Under the pieces are notes generated by a model that saw only the letters and a list, made by a program, of their open reading frames with translations, did not search any database and was not told where the DNA came from. A stretch of 64,000 bases of DNA, from assembly GCA_965644315.1 (NCBI GenBank), contig CBFFRQ010000069.1, positions 248,001 through 312,000 of the forward strand, given 5' to 3'. Shown here piece by piece: positions 19,334 through 30,700 of this stretch. A program made the translations under genes and the position numbers. This stretch comes from Caecitellus pseudoparvulus. Lineage: Eukaryota > Bigyra: Bicosoecida. The stretch's first letter is position 1. Every line of letters starts with the position of its first letter.

Positions 19334-20422
19334 CTACATGGCTGCCTCGGGCAGCGGCTCTGGCGATGCTGCCTGGAACGCTGCCGCGGCGCGGCACGGC
19401 ACCCCTTTGCGCTGCAAGACATACACACACGCATGACATGGGCTGTTATACTTCTCACCGGGGCCTGGTTCCTGCCCGGGCCCCTCGGCCGCCCCTCCGC
19501 CCTCACCGTCGCTGTCCTCGTCAGAGCTGAGAGCAAAGCCTGCCACCGTCACATGAGGGTCGGCCACTGGCCCTGACCCCTCAGGCACAGGCCCGCCTTT
19601 CCCCGGTGAGAGAGTGTGCCAGACCGATGCCGACGAAAACCCTGCCATGGGGGGGTGCCCCCCCCCCTCGGTTTCCGTGGAGGGGGGGTGCAGGGCCATG
19701 TCCAGCAGCACGTCGTAGTCCACTACGTGGGGCAGGGACAGCACCCTCACGTCAAAGCCGGCAGCACGCGCCCGTGGCACAAAGGCCTTCCCCTTGCGCA
19801 CACGCTGAACATAGGTGATGACGATGAGCGGTGCGGCCTCCCCAGCAGGCAAGCCTTCCCCCGTCAGCCACAGCAGGCAGTGCAGGAGAGGCTGGATGAG
19901 CTCCTCGTAGTACACGATGTCGGCGCCCACCACCACATCGGGCGTCCACGGCACAGCCGCAGCGTAGGTGTCGGGCTTCCCCCACTGCAGCTCTGCGGCG
20001 GAGGCAGGGGTGCTGCCCGGCCCCGCGACAGCAGCGGCAGCGTCCAGGTTGGCTGCGAGGTGGGGCACGATGGATGCGAGGTCCGTCGCGCAGACGCGGG
20101 CCGCACCCCCAGCTGCTGCGGCAATGGAGAGTAGGCCACAGCACCCTGCTCCTAGCTCCAGGACATTCAGTCCGCGCAGGCTCAGGGAGATGCACAGGGG
20201 CTCCCCGCGGCAGGTGGCCTGCACGCTCTTCCCTGCGCTGCTGCCCTCCTTGCCTGCTGGCGTGCCTGCCTCAATCAATGCCAATGAGACGAGTGCGGCA
20301 GGGTACAGCTTGAAGCCGATCTCTCGCAGGGCATCTTGCTGGATGGTGATGGGCGCTCCCCCCCACAGCGGACTGCTCACCGTGAATGCGCGGCCTTCGC
20401 CTGCAGATCGAAGCGCAGCCAT
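19334..20422 (-). CDS. METTL21-type (Methyltransf_16) protein lysine methyltransferase
   Basis: SAM-dependent methyltransferase of the METTL21/EEF-KMT family; the substrate is probably a protein lysine but cannot be assigned. Single exon from ATG 20422, 362 residues. Seen: an N-terminal ITIQQDALREIGFKLYPAAL segment equivalent to the family's I-Q...G-x-x-x-W-P-A, motif I VLELGAGCCGLLSIAAA, acidic post-I residue CATDL, and post-motif II VVVGADIVYYEELIQPLL (D-x-x-Y region). An insertion of about 30 residues (GTPAGKEGSSAGK region) precedes motif I. The C-terminal 100 residues are Gly/Pro/Glu-rich and probably disordered. The frame is open upstream to 20866 without family similarity, so the first well-placed ATG was taken. 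Confidence 0.78.
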   Translation of the reverse strand: MAALRSAGEGRAFTVSSPLWGGAPITIQQDALREIGFKLYPAALVSLALIEAGTPAGKEGSSAGKSVQATCRGEPLCISLSLRGLNVLELGAGCCGLLSIAAAAGGAARVCATDLASIVPHLAANLDAAAAVAGPGSTPASAAELQWGKPDTYAAAVPWTPDVVVGADIVYYEELIQPLLHCLLWLTGEGLPAGEAAPLIVITYVQRVRKGKAFVPRARAAGFDVRVLSLPHVVDYDVLLDMALHPPSTETEGGGHPPMAGFSSASVWHTLSPGKGGPVPEGSGPVADPHVTVAGFALSSDEDSDGEGGGAAEGPGQEPGPGEKYNSPCHACVYVLQRKGVPCRAAAAFQAASPEPLPEAAM

Positions 20423-20855
20423 CAAAAACCGCAGCGTGCCAAAGGAAGCGTGAAAGAAGCTCCCACACACCTGCGAGCAAGTGTGTGGACCAGGTGTATC
20501 CCTGGATTTCGTGGGTGGGAAGATGGGGATGTGGGGGAGGAGGGATGTGCGCTCACTCACCCTATTGTGTGTGTAGGGCCACCTTCGCCAACTAAACAGC
20601 CATCTTCGCTGCTGCCAGTCAATGGTGTGGGCCCAGCGCCCATTGCACATGGCGCAGTCGCACACTTCTGCGCTCCACCGAAACAAATGCGACACCTTGC
20701 TGCGTCGTCCCCCCTCGGCAGGCTTCCACACCACCTGCTCCTGCCACTCGACAGGCAGCTGCGGAAATACTGCAGCGCTCCTTGCCTCGTTCGGGGTCCA
20801 CTGCCTGCCCTGCGGCTGTGCACCTACCCACACCTCCGGCACCTGCCCTTTCACA
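20423..20855. other. Divergent intergenic region, methyltransferase / uL23m
   Basis: 433 bp between divergent starts. Open frames cross it on both strands but show no family similarity. No motif recognised. Confidence 0.4.
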
Positions 20856-21238
20856 ATGCCTATCAACTACCCAGTGCTGTTCCCAGAGATGGCCATCGCC
20901 CTCGTGCGGCGTGCCTCTGCCCGCCTCCCCAGAAACCACTTCATCTTCCGCACTGACCCCAAGTGGACCAAGCAAGAGATCAAGGAGTACCTGCAAAAGG
21001 TCTACGAAATGGACGTTGAGCGTGTAGCCACCATTAACTACCTGGGTGAGGCCCCCCTTGCACTCTCGCGCTCGCCCTGTCCTGCCTCGGCACTGGCTTC
21101 CTCGTGTGCTCCCTCCGCCCAGGCAAGGTGCGCAGGCGCCGTGGCCTGCGGCCCTACATGCGCTTGAAGAGCTACAAGAAGGTGTACGTGCTCCTGGGTG
21201 AAGGCGAGAACACGTCCAATGTCCTGAACCAGCGGTGA
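20856..21238 (+). CDS. MRPL23: Mitochondrial large-subunit ribosomal protein uL23m
   Basis: Exons 20856-21045 and 21123-21238 (77-bp intron, donor GTGAGG) encode 101 residues, the usual size. The N-terminus MPINYPVLFPEMAIALVRR and the core NHFIFRTDPKWTKQEIKEYL, with TINYLGKVRRRRGL across the splice, match fungal and animal MRPL23 closely. Binds 23S-like rRNA near the polypeptide exit tunnel of the mitoribosome. Starts directly without a long presequence, as is common for this subunit. Confidence 0.88.
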
Positions 21239-21639
21239 GCGCTGCTGCCACGGAGCGTAAGCACACGAGTGGGCATGGCAGCACCAAGCTGACCAGCCGC
21301 GGCAGCTAGCAAGCAGCGGGAGCACTGCACAGCGCGTGCACGTCTGCGTTGGTGTGAAGCACAGCTTGCACATGCAGGGCTCCTCGCTGGGGGCGGGGCA
21401 GTCGCGGGAATCCTGGCCTTGAATGCATGCCCCACCACTGCACCAAGCGTGGCAGAGCCAGCCGCCCCACACAACCCAGTTCTTCCGCACGGCGCGTGGA
21501 TTGTGTGAGGAAGTCACCATTTGCATGAGGCTGGCGAGACTTTCCCACGTCCTCCTCTGCAGCTTCCCCCCTCTCGCTGCGATTGCCCTCCGCCTCAGCA
21601 GCGTCGTCGTGAAGGGGCAGGCACCGGCGTTTCTTCGCC
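21239..21639. other. Intergenic region uL23m to IFT139
   Basis: 401 bp on a shared strand. No coding potential, RNA gene or repeat recognised; presumably the uL23m 3' UTR and IFT139 promoter. Confidence 0.4.
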
Positions 21640-24600
21640 ATGGCGGCTGACATCAAGGCCCTCATCTACCAGTATGCGCGGCAAGGCTTCTACCGAAACA
21701 TCCAGACGGTCTGTGGAGAAGTGATTCGCAAGCGCGGCTCCACGCCTGCGCTGCAGTACTGGCAGGCTTTTGGGCTCTTCAAAGAAGGTGAGGTGGCGCC
21801 CAGCAAGGTCGCTGCCCGTTACTGCTTCCCCTCACAGACGTGCCTTGCGGCCCCCCGCGCGCAGGCTCGCATGCAGATGCGATCCGGGCCTTGGAGGGCA
21901 TCAAATCCAAGCGGGCTGTCGCCTACGCAGCCGTCTGGACACTCAAGTTCTTCCACGAGCACAGCACGCTGCCCGACATGGACGCCGTGGCGGAGCTTGA
22001 GCTGGCGCTGGCAGATGCACGGGAGGCCGCCACGCCGGGCGCCCTGCACCTTGCTGCTATGGGCGCGCTCATGCTGGGTGAGGTCAGTACGGCACAGGAT
22101 GCCATCGAGGCAGCCCTCGCAGCGCAGTCCGGCAATGCCGAGTTCTTGTCGGCGCTGGGGTGGGTGCAGCTGACTGCAGCGGCGGCCGAGTCCCGCAGCT
22201 CTGACAGCCTGCAGAGCGCCGCAGAGACGTTCATGCAGGCGCTGTCCCTGGGGGAAGAAGGCAAGCAGGACATCACGAGCCTTCTGGGCATGGCCAAGGT
22301 GCAGGAGCTGGGCGGCAACTACGACGCCGCGTACGAGCAGCTGAACGAGGTCATCGTGACGTACCCCTGGTTCCGCCCCGCCCAGACCCTCAAGGCGCAG
22401 CTGCAGGCCAAGCAGGGCGAGTGGGAGCAGAGCATGGAAATCGTGCACAAGATCCTGCAGTGCGTGTGGCGTGCACAGCCTGCCTGCCGCCACAGGCGTC
22501 GCCCACCCGCCGTGCCGTCTGCCCCCCCCTTTCGCAGAGAGGATGCGTATGACATCGAGTGCTTGCGTCTGGATGTGCTGCATGAGTTGGCACAGCGCGC
22601 TCGGCCAGATGTTGCCGCGACCCGCCTGGAGGAGCTGGTGGAGTCCCTGGACAAGCACGAGCCACACAACCCGGAGCTGTACCTGGACATAGCTAGCTGC
22701 ACCGCCCGTGTGGCGGGCGGGTCCAGGGTGGTGCTGCAGCACACTGTGGCCTTGGCCGAACGCGCTCGGGCACTGGATGACGTCTCCGCAGCCGCAGCTG
22801 CGGAGACGGCATGGCAGTACGCCCGCTTGGGCGAGTTCACCAAAGCCTTCGAGCTGTACCGCATCGCGGGCAAGTTGGATGAGACCAGTGCCGACGCTAT
22901 CTCTGGCACCATCTACTGCCAGCTGCACACTGGCGCAGTGGAGGATGCAGGCGCCCAGCTGGAGCTGTTTCACATGGTGCAGGAGACCATCGGGCGGACA
23001 GCGGAGCTGGCCATCCTGGACGCCTTGCTTGCTTGGCGGTCCGCGAAAGACGTGGAGGGGCACCTGCGAGCTCTGGACGAGGCGAGGGCCTTGCACCGGG
23101 CAGCCGTGCTAGCCAGCAAGGACGCCGCAGACGCGACGGTGTTCTCCCTGCTCAAGGCCCTGAACCCTGAGTTTGTCCTGGAGATGACGCGGGAGTACCT
23201 GGTGCATGCCGAAGCTAACTCAGTCCTGGAGAGCGGCGTGGCAGGTGGCGGCACCAAGGCTGGCTCTGGTGCGACGCAGGCAGTGGCGGCGGCGGTGGGC
23301 CTGCTGCGCCAGGTGACCACCGCGGTGCCTGGGCTCATGGAGGCGCACACCCTCCTGGCCCGCACGTCCTATGCAGGGGGGGAGCTGGATGACGCTGCTC
23401 GCACCTTGGTCGCGGCCCTGGCCCTGGACCCCACCCACGCCCCAGCACACATGCTCATGGCATCAGTGTCCTTGGCCAAGGGCGACTCCCGAGCAGCTGC
23501 CGCCTCCCTGCGCGAGGCACTCTCCAATGACTTCTCCGTGCGCAAGACATCAGCGACGTACCACCTCATCGACGCGCGGGTGGCTGCGGCAGAGGGGCGC
23601 CCCAAGGAGGCCATCGCTGCCCTGCGCACAGCCCTGGACATGCCAGGTGTGCGGCAGTTGACGGCCCAGGGCGCGGCTGGCGCGGACTCCGGCACGGGGG
23701 CTGGGGAGGCGGCCGCCGCGGGAGGTGCCGGCATGGGCGGGGGGCGAGTGTCCTTGCACGACCGCGCCAACATCTTTGTGCAGCTGGCCACCTTGCTGGC
23801 GGCCGAGGGGCAAGCAGATGAGGCGACTGCCGTGGCTGCCGACGCGGCTGTGGAGTTTGCGGGCACTCCTGAGGAAGTCAAGATCGTCGTGGCACACGCG
23901 ACGCTGGCGCTGGAGGCGGGAGACATCTCCACGGCCATTACTCTGCTGGGCAATGTGCCTTACGACTCCCCCGCCTTTGCCTATGCCCAGCGCGTGAAGG
24001 CCAACATCTACCTGCGCCACCGCCGCAACAAGCTCAAGTACATCCAGGCGTTCAGGGACATGGTGGAGCACGACGGCAGCGACGCGAACTACCTCGCGCT
24101 GGGCCAGGCGTACATGCGCATTGGGTTGCCGGAGGAGGCCCTGGGCGCCTTCCAGGCCGCGCTCGACCGCGCCCCTGACGATGCAGGCCTGGCCTCCACA
24201 GTGGGCAAGGCCATGGTCACCATGCACGACTACCGCCGTGCCGTGGAGTACTACGAGCATGCCCTGGAAACCGCCAAGGAGAAGCGCTTCACCATGGAGG
24301 GCACAGGCGCAGGGCAGCTGGTGGTCACCCTGCGCTCTGACCTGACGACGCTGTTCATCAAGCTGGGCCAGTTCGAACGGGCTGGCGAGCTCATCGCAGA
24401 AGCCAACTCGGAAGCAGAGGCGGAGGGCGGCCGGGACGTCATCACCCTGCAGCACATCCGGGCCAACCTGCGCCTGTTGGCACGCATGCACACAGACCGG
24501 GGCGACCTCTCCGCTGCCATCAAGGTGCTCACCTCCACCCTGGAGACGCAGAGCAAGATAATCTCACAGCTGCGGCAGGAGGCCCCCGAGCTGCTCGCCG

Positions 24601-25934
24601 CCCAGCGGGACGAGGCGGCCGAAATCTGCCACCAGCTGGCCGAAGCGTACGAGGCAGTGGTGCCTCCCGACGACGACAAGGCTAAGGAGTACTACGCCGA
24701 GGCGTTGAATGCCCGGCCCAACTATGAGCGCAGCATGCTGGCCCTCGCACGCCTGCACCTGCGCCGGGGCGAGCTGGACGAATCCCAGCGCATCGCGGAG
24801 GAGACGCGGCGTGTGTCGCCAGGTAATCAGGAGGCCATCGTCATGCTGGCAGACCTGCTCTTCTCCAAAGAGGAGGCAGACGCGGCCATGTTCCACTTCT
24901 CCGAGCTGCTGGAGGCGCACCCGCGCCAGTACGAGGCCTTGGCCAAGCTCATCACCCTGCTCAAGCGCTCTGGTCGCCTGGAGGAGGCGCCGCGGTTCCT
25001 GAAGCAGGCTGTGCGCTCATCTGCAGCGGCTGAGCACGACCCAGGGTACAAGTACTGCCAGGGGCTGTACTGCAAGTTCAACAATGAGCCGCACAGCGCC
25101 ATCCAGTACTTGAATGCCATCCGCCACACCGGCGAGTATGGCGTGCGGGCCACGGAAGCCATGGTGGAGATTTACATCTCACCCGACGGAGATGACCTGT
25201 GGCACATAACCCTGCCTGCTCCAGGCTCTGCAGGCGCCGGGTCAGCCGCTGCCTCCAAACCCAGCGGAGCACCCTCCCACGCTGAGACTTCGGCAGTGGC
25301 AGAGCGCCTGCTGGCAGGCATTCCCCCCAAGCAGCGTTCCCTGAAGCACGAGGTGCTGGGGGCGTACGTGCGCATCGCCCGCCGGACGCCAGAAGCGCTG
25401 GATGAAGCGGTGTCTCTGCTCACAGGCATCCTGGACAAGGACCCGAACTATGCCCCAGCGCTGCTTGCCATGGCCACGGCGCTGATGATCAATGGGGAGA
25501 CGCCCAAGGCAAGGAACCAACTGAAGCGCATCGTGAAGCTGCCGTATAACTCTGACCAGTGGGCGGAGTTCGTCAAGGCCTGGCTCATGCTGGCAGACAT
25601 CTACATCGCCAGTTCCAAGTTCGACCACGCCAACGCCTGGTGCCGCCGTGCCTTGAAGTACGATGCCTCCTGTGCCCGCGCCTGGGAGTACCTGGGCATG
25701 ATTGCTGAGCGGGAGTCGGCGTACAGGGATGCTGCCGACATGTACAAGCAGGCATGGAAGCATGACAACGAGGCGTCTGCCCCTGTCGGCTACAAGTTGG
25801 CGTTCAACTACCTCAAGGCCGACAACTTCGTGCGGGCCATCGACGTCTGCCACAAGGTGCTGGAGATCTTCCCAGACTACGACGCCATTCGCACAGAGGT
25901 GCTGCACAAGGCCCGAGCCTTGCTGCGCCCGTGA
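21640..25934 (+). CDS. IFT139: Intraflagellar transport protein IFT139 (TTC21B)
   Basis: TPR subunit of IFT-A, needed for retrograde transport and cargo entry in cilia. Exons 21640-21787, 21865-22459 and 22538-25934 (introns 77 and 78 bp) give about 1,379 residues; human TTC21B is about 1,316. The second intron is a stop-free multiple of three but its removal joins KILQ to EDAYDIE as expected. About 20 TPRs run through the protein. Diagnostic matches to TTC21B include LDETSADAISGTIYCQLHTG, LNPEFVLEMTREYL, TTAVPGLMEAHTLLA, GTPEEVKIVVAHATLALEAG, NIYLRHRRNKLKYIQAFRDM, EPGYKYCQ-type DPGYKYCQGLYC, GETPKARNQLKRI and the C-terminal YKLAFNYLKADNFVRAIDVC with KARALLRP at the very end. A Gly-rich insertion near residue 640 is lineage-specific. 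Confidence 0.96.
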
Positions 25935-26067
25935 TGGTCAAGCACGCCGCTGGGGGGGCACGTGTTGGCCTCAGCAACGCGTCAAGTTGCTACTCAATTC
26001 ACATGCAACGCCACCCCAAGGCACTTCGAAGATGGACAGTTGGCTCATGATCAGTCTGTGCTGAACC

Positions 26068-27704
26068 ATGTGGGCACGCCAAGTTCGTGTGGCGGCGCGG
26101 CTCGCCGCTGCAGCTGCTGGGGCTGGAGCTGCCTGGAGCATCACCCGCACACCAGCAGGCTGTGCGGAGGGTGCCACGACGCTACCCAGCAGCATTGCCG
26201 AGCGCGTGGCGCCGGTGGAGGTGGAGTACCCGCTGGACAAGGTGTCCTTCCTGCCAGCCCGCAGCCCCGGCATGCGTGGGCGCATGGAGGACTTCATCCT
26301 GGGCCTTCAGGACGAAATCTGCTCGGTGAGGAGCTCTGATGGCGTGCTGCTGCTCTGCGTGCCAAGACACACGTCAGCCCCCCCACCCTGCACTTGAGGC
26401 AGGCAATTGAAGCTGAGGACGGGGGAAAGTTCCAGGAGGATCAATGGGAGCGTTCGGGGCATGGTGGAGGAGGGCGCAGCCGAGTGCTGCAGGTGAGAGG
26501 CGCCTGGCGTGGTGCGGAATCTGCACCTCGATCACGAGAGCATCACGGAAACACTGCTGCGCCTCCCCACGCTATTGACAGGACTCCAAGCACTTTGAGA
26601 AGGCAGGAGTGAACGTGTCAGTTGTTCATGGCAAGCTTCCAAAGGCTGCTGTGCAGCAGATGAAAACGCGAGGTGCGTCGGCAAGCTCGCCAAGCGACAG
26701 CGGCATCTGGTGCTGGCAGCACTCGCACCACTGCGGCTGCGGCAGGGAGGGAGATTTTCGGAGACAACCCACCCTTCTATGCATGTGGAATTTCATTGGT
26801 GATGCACCCTCGTAACCCACATGTACGTCCCTGCGCATGGCTTTGACAGGCTGCAGCCGGCCGTCACAGCTCACCGCGCGGCCCCGCAGGCGCCCACCGT
26901 GCACGCGAACTTCCGGTACTTCGAGGTAACCTCCGTGAACCCCGAGAGTGGCGAGGAGCACACAGAGTGGTGGTTCGGGGGAGGCGCAGACCTCACGCCG
27001 AACTACTTGTACGAAGAAGACGCTCTGCACTTTCACAGCGTGCTGGCAGACGCCTGCAACTCTGCCGACGAGTCCCTGTACCCCCGCTTCAAGAAGTGGT
27101 GCGACAAGTACTTCTTCATCAAGCACCGGGGCGAGGCGCGGGGCATCGGCGGCGTGTTCTTCGACGACATGGACGCCAGTGAAGGCAGCCAGGAGGACAT
27201 GTTTGCCTTCGTGCACTCTGTAGGCGTGCGTTGCTGCGGCGCCCTGCCCACCCACACCCTGTCAAACGCACGGCCCTCATCCTGCTGCCGCCCCGCCTCC
27301 ACAGAAGTCCTTCGTGCCTGCCTTTGTTCCCATCCTTGCCGCACGCAAGAACACGCCCTTCACCCCGGAGGAGGTCGCGTGGAAGCGCCTGCGCGGAGGG
27401 CGGTACACGGAGTTCAACTTGGTGTACGACCGCGGAACAAAGTTTGGACTGCACACACCGGGGGCCCGCATTGAAAGCATCCTCATGTCCTTGCCGCTGC
27501 ACGCGGATTGGAAGTACTGCCACGAGGTACGCCCCCCCCCGCTTGTGACGCTGCGGGCCGCTCCTGCCATCACTTCCACACGTTGCTTCTGCGCCGTTTC
27601 CGCAGCCTGAGGCTAGCTCCCGCGAGGGGCGCCTGATGGAGGTGCTGCGCAATCCCCGTGACTGGCTGGGCACCAGCAGCTCCAGCGACGCCGAGGGCCG
27701 TTAG
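26068..27704 (+). CDS. CPOX: Coproporphyrinogen III oxidase (oxygen-dependent)
   Basis: Haem pathway enzyme: oxidative decarboxylation of coproporphyrinogen III to protoporphyrinogen IX using O2. Seven exons (26068-26325, 26403-26492, 26582-26672, 26746-26822, 26890-27225, 27305-27526, 27606-27704) with introns of 67-89 bp give 390 residues. Seen after splicing: [97 protein letters not shown], and the C-terminal [18 protein letters not shown] and ESILMSLPL. The N-terminus [20 protein letters not shown] followed by AAW looks like an Arg-rich presequence plus hydrophobic stretch, suggesting the mitochondrial intermembrane space. Most intron-dense gene of the window. Confidence 0.96.
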
Positions 27705-27744
27705 TTGCCAATGCATTGCGATAGTTGCTCTGGGCAGGGGGGGC

Positions 27745-30700
27745 TCAGCGCACCGACTTCAAGGCGGCAGCCACAATGGACGCCCACTGCATGCCGGCAT
27801 CGCTCACGACGCCCATGGACTGCACACAGGCTGCCTGCACGGCTGCACTTCGCCGAGTGCTGCAGCCCAGCAAGGCTTGCACGACATCGCGCAGAGGGCA
27901 GACGCCCCACGCTGCCATGCACTTGGCCCGGTGGGAAGGGGAGGGCAGCGCCCGCACAGCAGCTGCCACGGCCAAAGCAAAACGGGGGGATAAGGGAGCC
28001 ACCTGCCCCACTGCCGCCAGCCAGTGCCCTGCCACCTGCATGCTGCGTTGGCTGAGTGCCGTGACGCGGTCGAGCAGCCGAGAGCTGTGGCCTGCAGGGG
28101 ACACCCAGCGGGGCTCCCCGTGTTCGCGGAACACTGCCATGCAGGCGTCCACGAGCAGACACGCTGCTGCCTGCTGCTGGAGCACGTCGTAATCGGCTTG
28201 TTTTGACGTCGACAAGGCGGCGCGGGGGGAGGTCTGGTCCTCCCTGGTCGAGACGACCTTCCACAGGGGAGCATCTGCGCTGCGCAGCAAGGTAGCCATG
28301 CGGCTGGCTGCAGCCCAGGGAGGAGTCAGGGCCCCAGTCGTGCAGCCGCGAAATGCTTCGCCCCCCACTGCCGCCGCAGCAGCCACCATGTCGGACACCT
28401 GTTGGTTGTACGTCTGCACCGCCTCTGGGGCGTGCACGTGTGCCTGGTGCAAGCGGGCGGCGGTGTCCCGCAGCACCTGCCCGGCCCCCCACGCAGCGAA
28501 GGACAGCCGGCCTGCCAGGACATCCAACTTGTGGGCCGTGGCGTTCCCGACGCCAAGGTGCGCTGCAAAGCCAGAGGTGACGTCTGCCTCCTCGCAGCGC
28601 CAGGGGCGGGCATGGTGCCGCACCTGCACTCGGGGGGCACAGCCTGGGAGCGGGGGGGCCTGTTCCGGCAGCAGGGCAACCTCAGGGCATTGCAGGTGGG
28701 GCTGGAATGGCAGGGCGATGTCCATGATCATGCCCACCACTGGGGCAGCCGACTTCAGAGCCGTCGTGCCTGCCACGGCATGAGGCGGGAACATGCTGGA
28801 TACCGTGTGCACCAGTTGGGAGGCAGCGGACGTGAGGGTGGGGTGAGGCGCAGCCCGCAACACGCGGAAGACCGACTTCATCACCCCCCGCCCAGGCAGC
28901 ACTCCGTGCCGCTGCACGTCAAGGTGAAGCTGCCGCAGGCTTGCTGCGCACCCCCGCGCCGCGTGGCTGACAAAGCGCAGCGCACTGCCAATGCTCATCC
29001 ACGCCGGCGTCGCGCCTGTCGCGGCACTGACTGTTGGCAGCAGCTGGAACGCCTGCGCCGCTTCTGACAGCTGTGTCTTGGTTGAGCTCAGCCTGCGCTT
29101 GGTGCCTCGTTTGCGGCGTGGTGCTGAAGCTGCCTCAGGAGCGGCAGTGGCTGGAGTTGCGCTCAGCATCGCCAGGAGGGCGGCGTCAGAGGCGGGTGGG
29201 ATGGCTGCCTCGTCACCCCTGCCGCCGGCCTCGCACAGCAAGTGACCCGTCGCCACTCCGTGGAGCAGGGGCGTGCCCCGCAGGGCCGCCTGCATCAACT
29301 GCGTGGGACAAGGCTCCACCACGCCCAGGAAATCGTCCGAGGTGCTGGACCCCGAGCTGACGTCCAGCGGGGATGCATCCTGCCCCTCCACGTCTGGCAC
29401 GAGGTCGCGCAAGCTGCTGTGCGAGACGACATCCAGAGGACACCAGGCAGCCCACGCCTCCGACGTTCCCAGATCACTGGCCGCAGTGGCAGCTCCTTCC
29501 TGCCACGTGGAGCCCTCTTCCAGCCGGTGCCGTGGGGGACTGCTGCTGTTTGCAGGCAGCGCAGCACTCTCTTGCGACGCCGCTGCACTTGTGGCAGGGG
29601 AATCGGCACAGGCACCTGCTGCACTCTGCAGCTGGGCTGATGCGGCAGCCAAGCCAGCGGCTTGGTTCAGACGCAGCTGTTGAGCGACACGCCGCTTTGC
29701 TGGGGGTGGCGTGGAGGGCGCGTCCTGCTCATGCTGGCCGGCGGCAGCGTCCCCACTCGTGCAGGAGCCAAGGGGGCCCAGTGCCCGGACCCGGCATTCG
29801 GCGATAAAGCGAGCCCAGCGGTTCTGCACAGGCCGCGTCGCCGCCAAAGACTGCGGCGGGTGTGCTGCGCCTGCCCCCACCGCTGCAATGGCTGCTTCCC
29901 GTGCCCGAGCAAAGGCAGCGGCTTGCTGCAAGTCCTCAGCTGCAGGGAGCCCCCTCGCCACAGCAACGCTTGCCAGGGAGGTGGTGCTGACGGAAGTAAA
30001 GGCGGCCAGGGACGTGTACGCGAGCAGGGTGCGGAAGCGGGCGCCTGACGCGTCGTGGACGGCAGAGGGGGGCGGGCACCGTGCCCAGCGCTTCTCCATG
30101 CTGTGCACCAGCTGCAGCAGAGATGCCGACAGCGGCGACGCGACGGCTACAGGGTCTGCTGGCGCGACTCGGCGTGGCAAAGGGGGCACAGTGCTGCCCA
30201 ATGGCTCCTTCGCATCATCGCGCCCTTCCTGCATGTCGTCGCTGCCGACACAGCTACTCTCCACACTCGTGTCCAGAGCCACGCAGTCTGCTGCATCATC
30301 CGAGGCAGCTGGGCGTGGCGCCAGCCCCCGCCATGCCCGAAGTGTGGCTGGCTGCCGGTGGCTTGAAAGGGCTTGCAAGGTCGCCACCGGTACCTGGGGA
30401 GCCGCCGGTGAGGGTGTGCTGGAAATGACCACCGGTGAACTTGACCCGGCCGGCGTGCTGAGGGCAGGCGAGGGAGGGGTGCCTGGACTGGTCACTGTGC
30501 TGCACGTGACAGCAGAGTTCTGCACCCCAGCATGTCCCGGCGAGGATGCCACGGGAGAGGGCGGTGCCTGGGGAGGGGGTGTGCTGGGCAGCTGAGCAGC
30601 AGCCGCTTCTGCAGCCGCCACTGCCGCGACAGCCTGGCGATCGGTAGAGGCCACATACGCTGCCCTCAACGACAGCAGGACCTGCGTACAGACCTTCTGG

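Noticed and set aside
20423-20866. N-terminal extension of the methyltransferase to 20866
   Set aside because: No similarity to the family and it would overlap the uL23m start; the ATG at 20422 sits just before the conserved domain.
21819-23096. 425-residue minus-strand frame across IFT139
   Set aside because: The plus strand is unambiguous IFT139; the antisense frame has low-quality composition.
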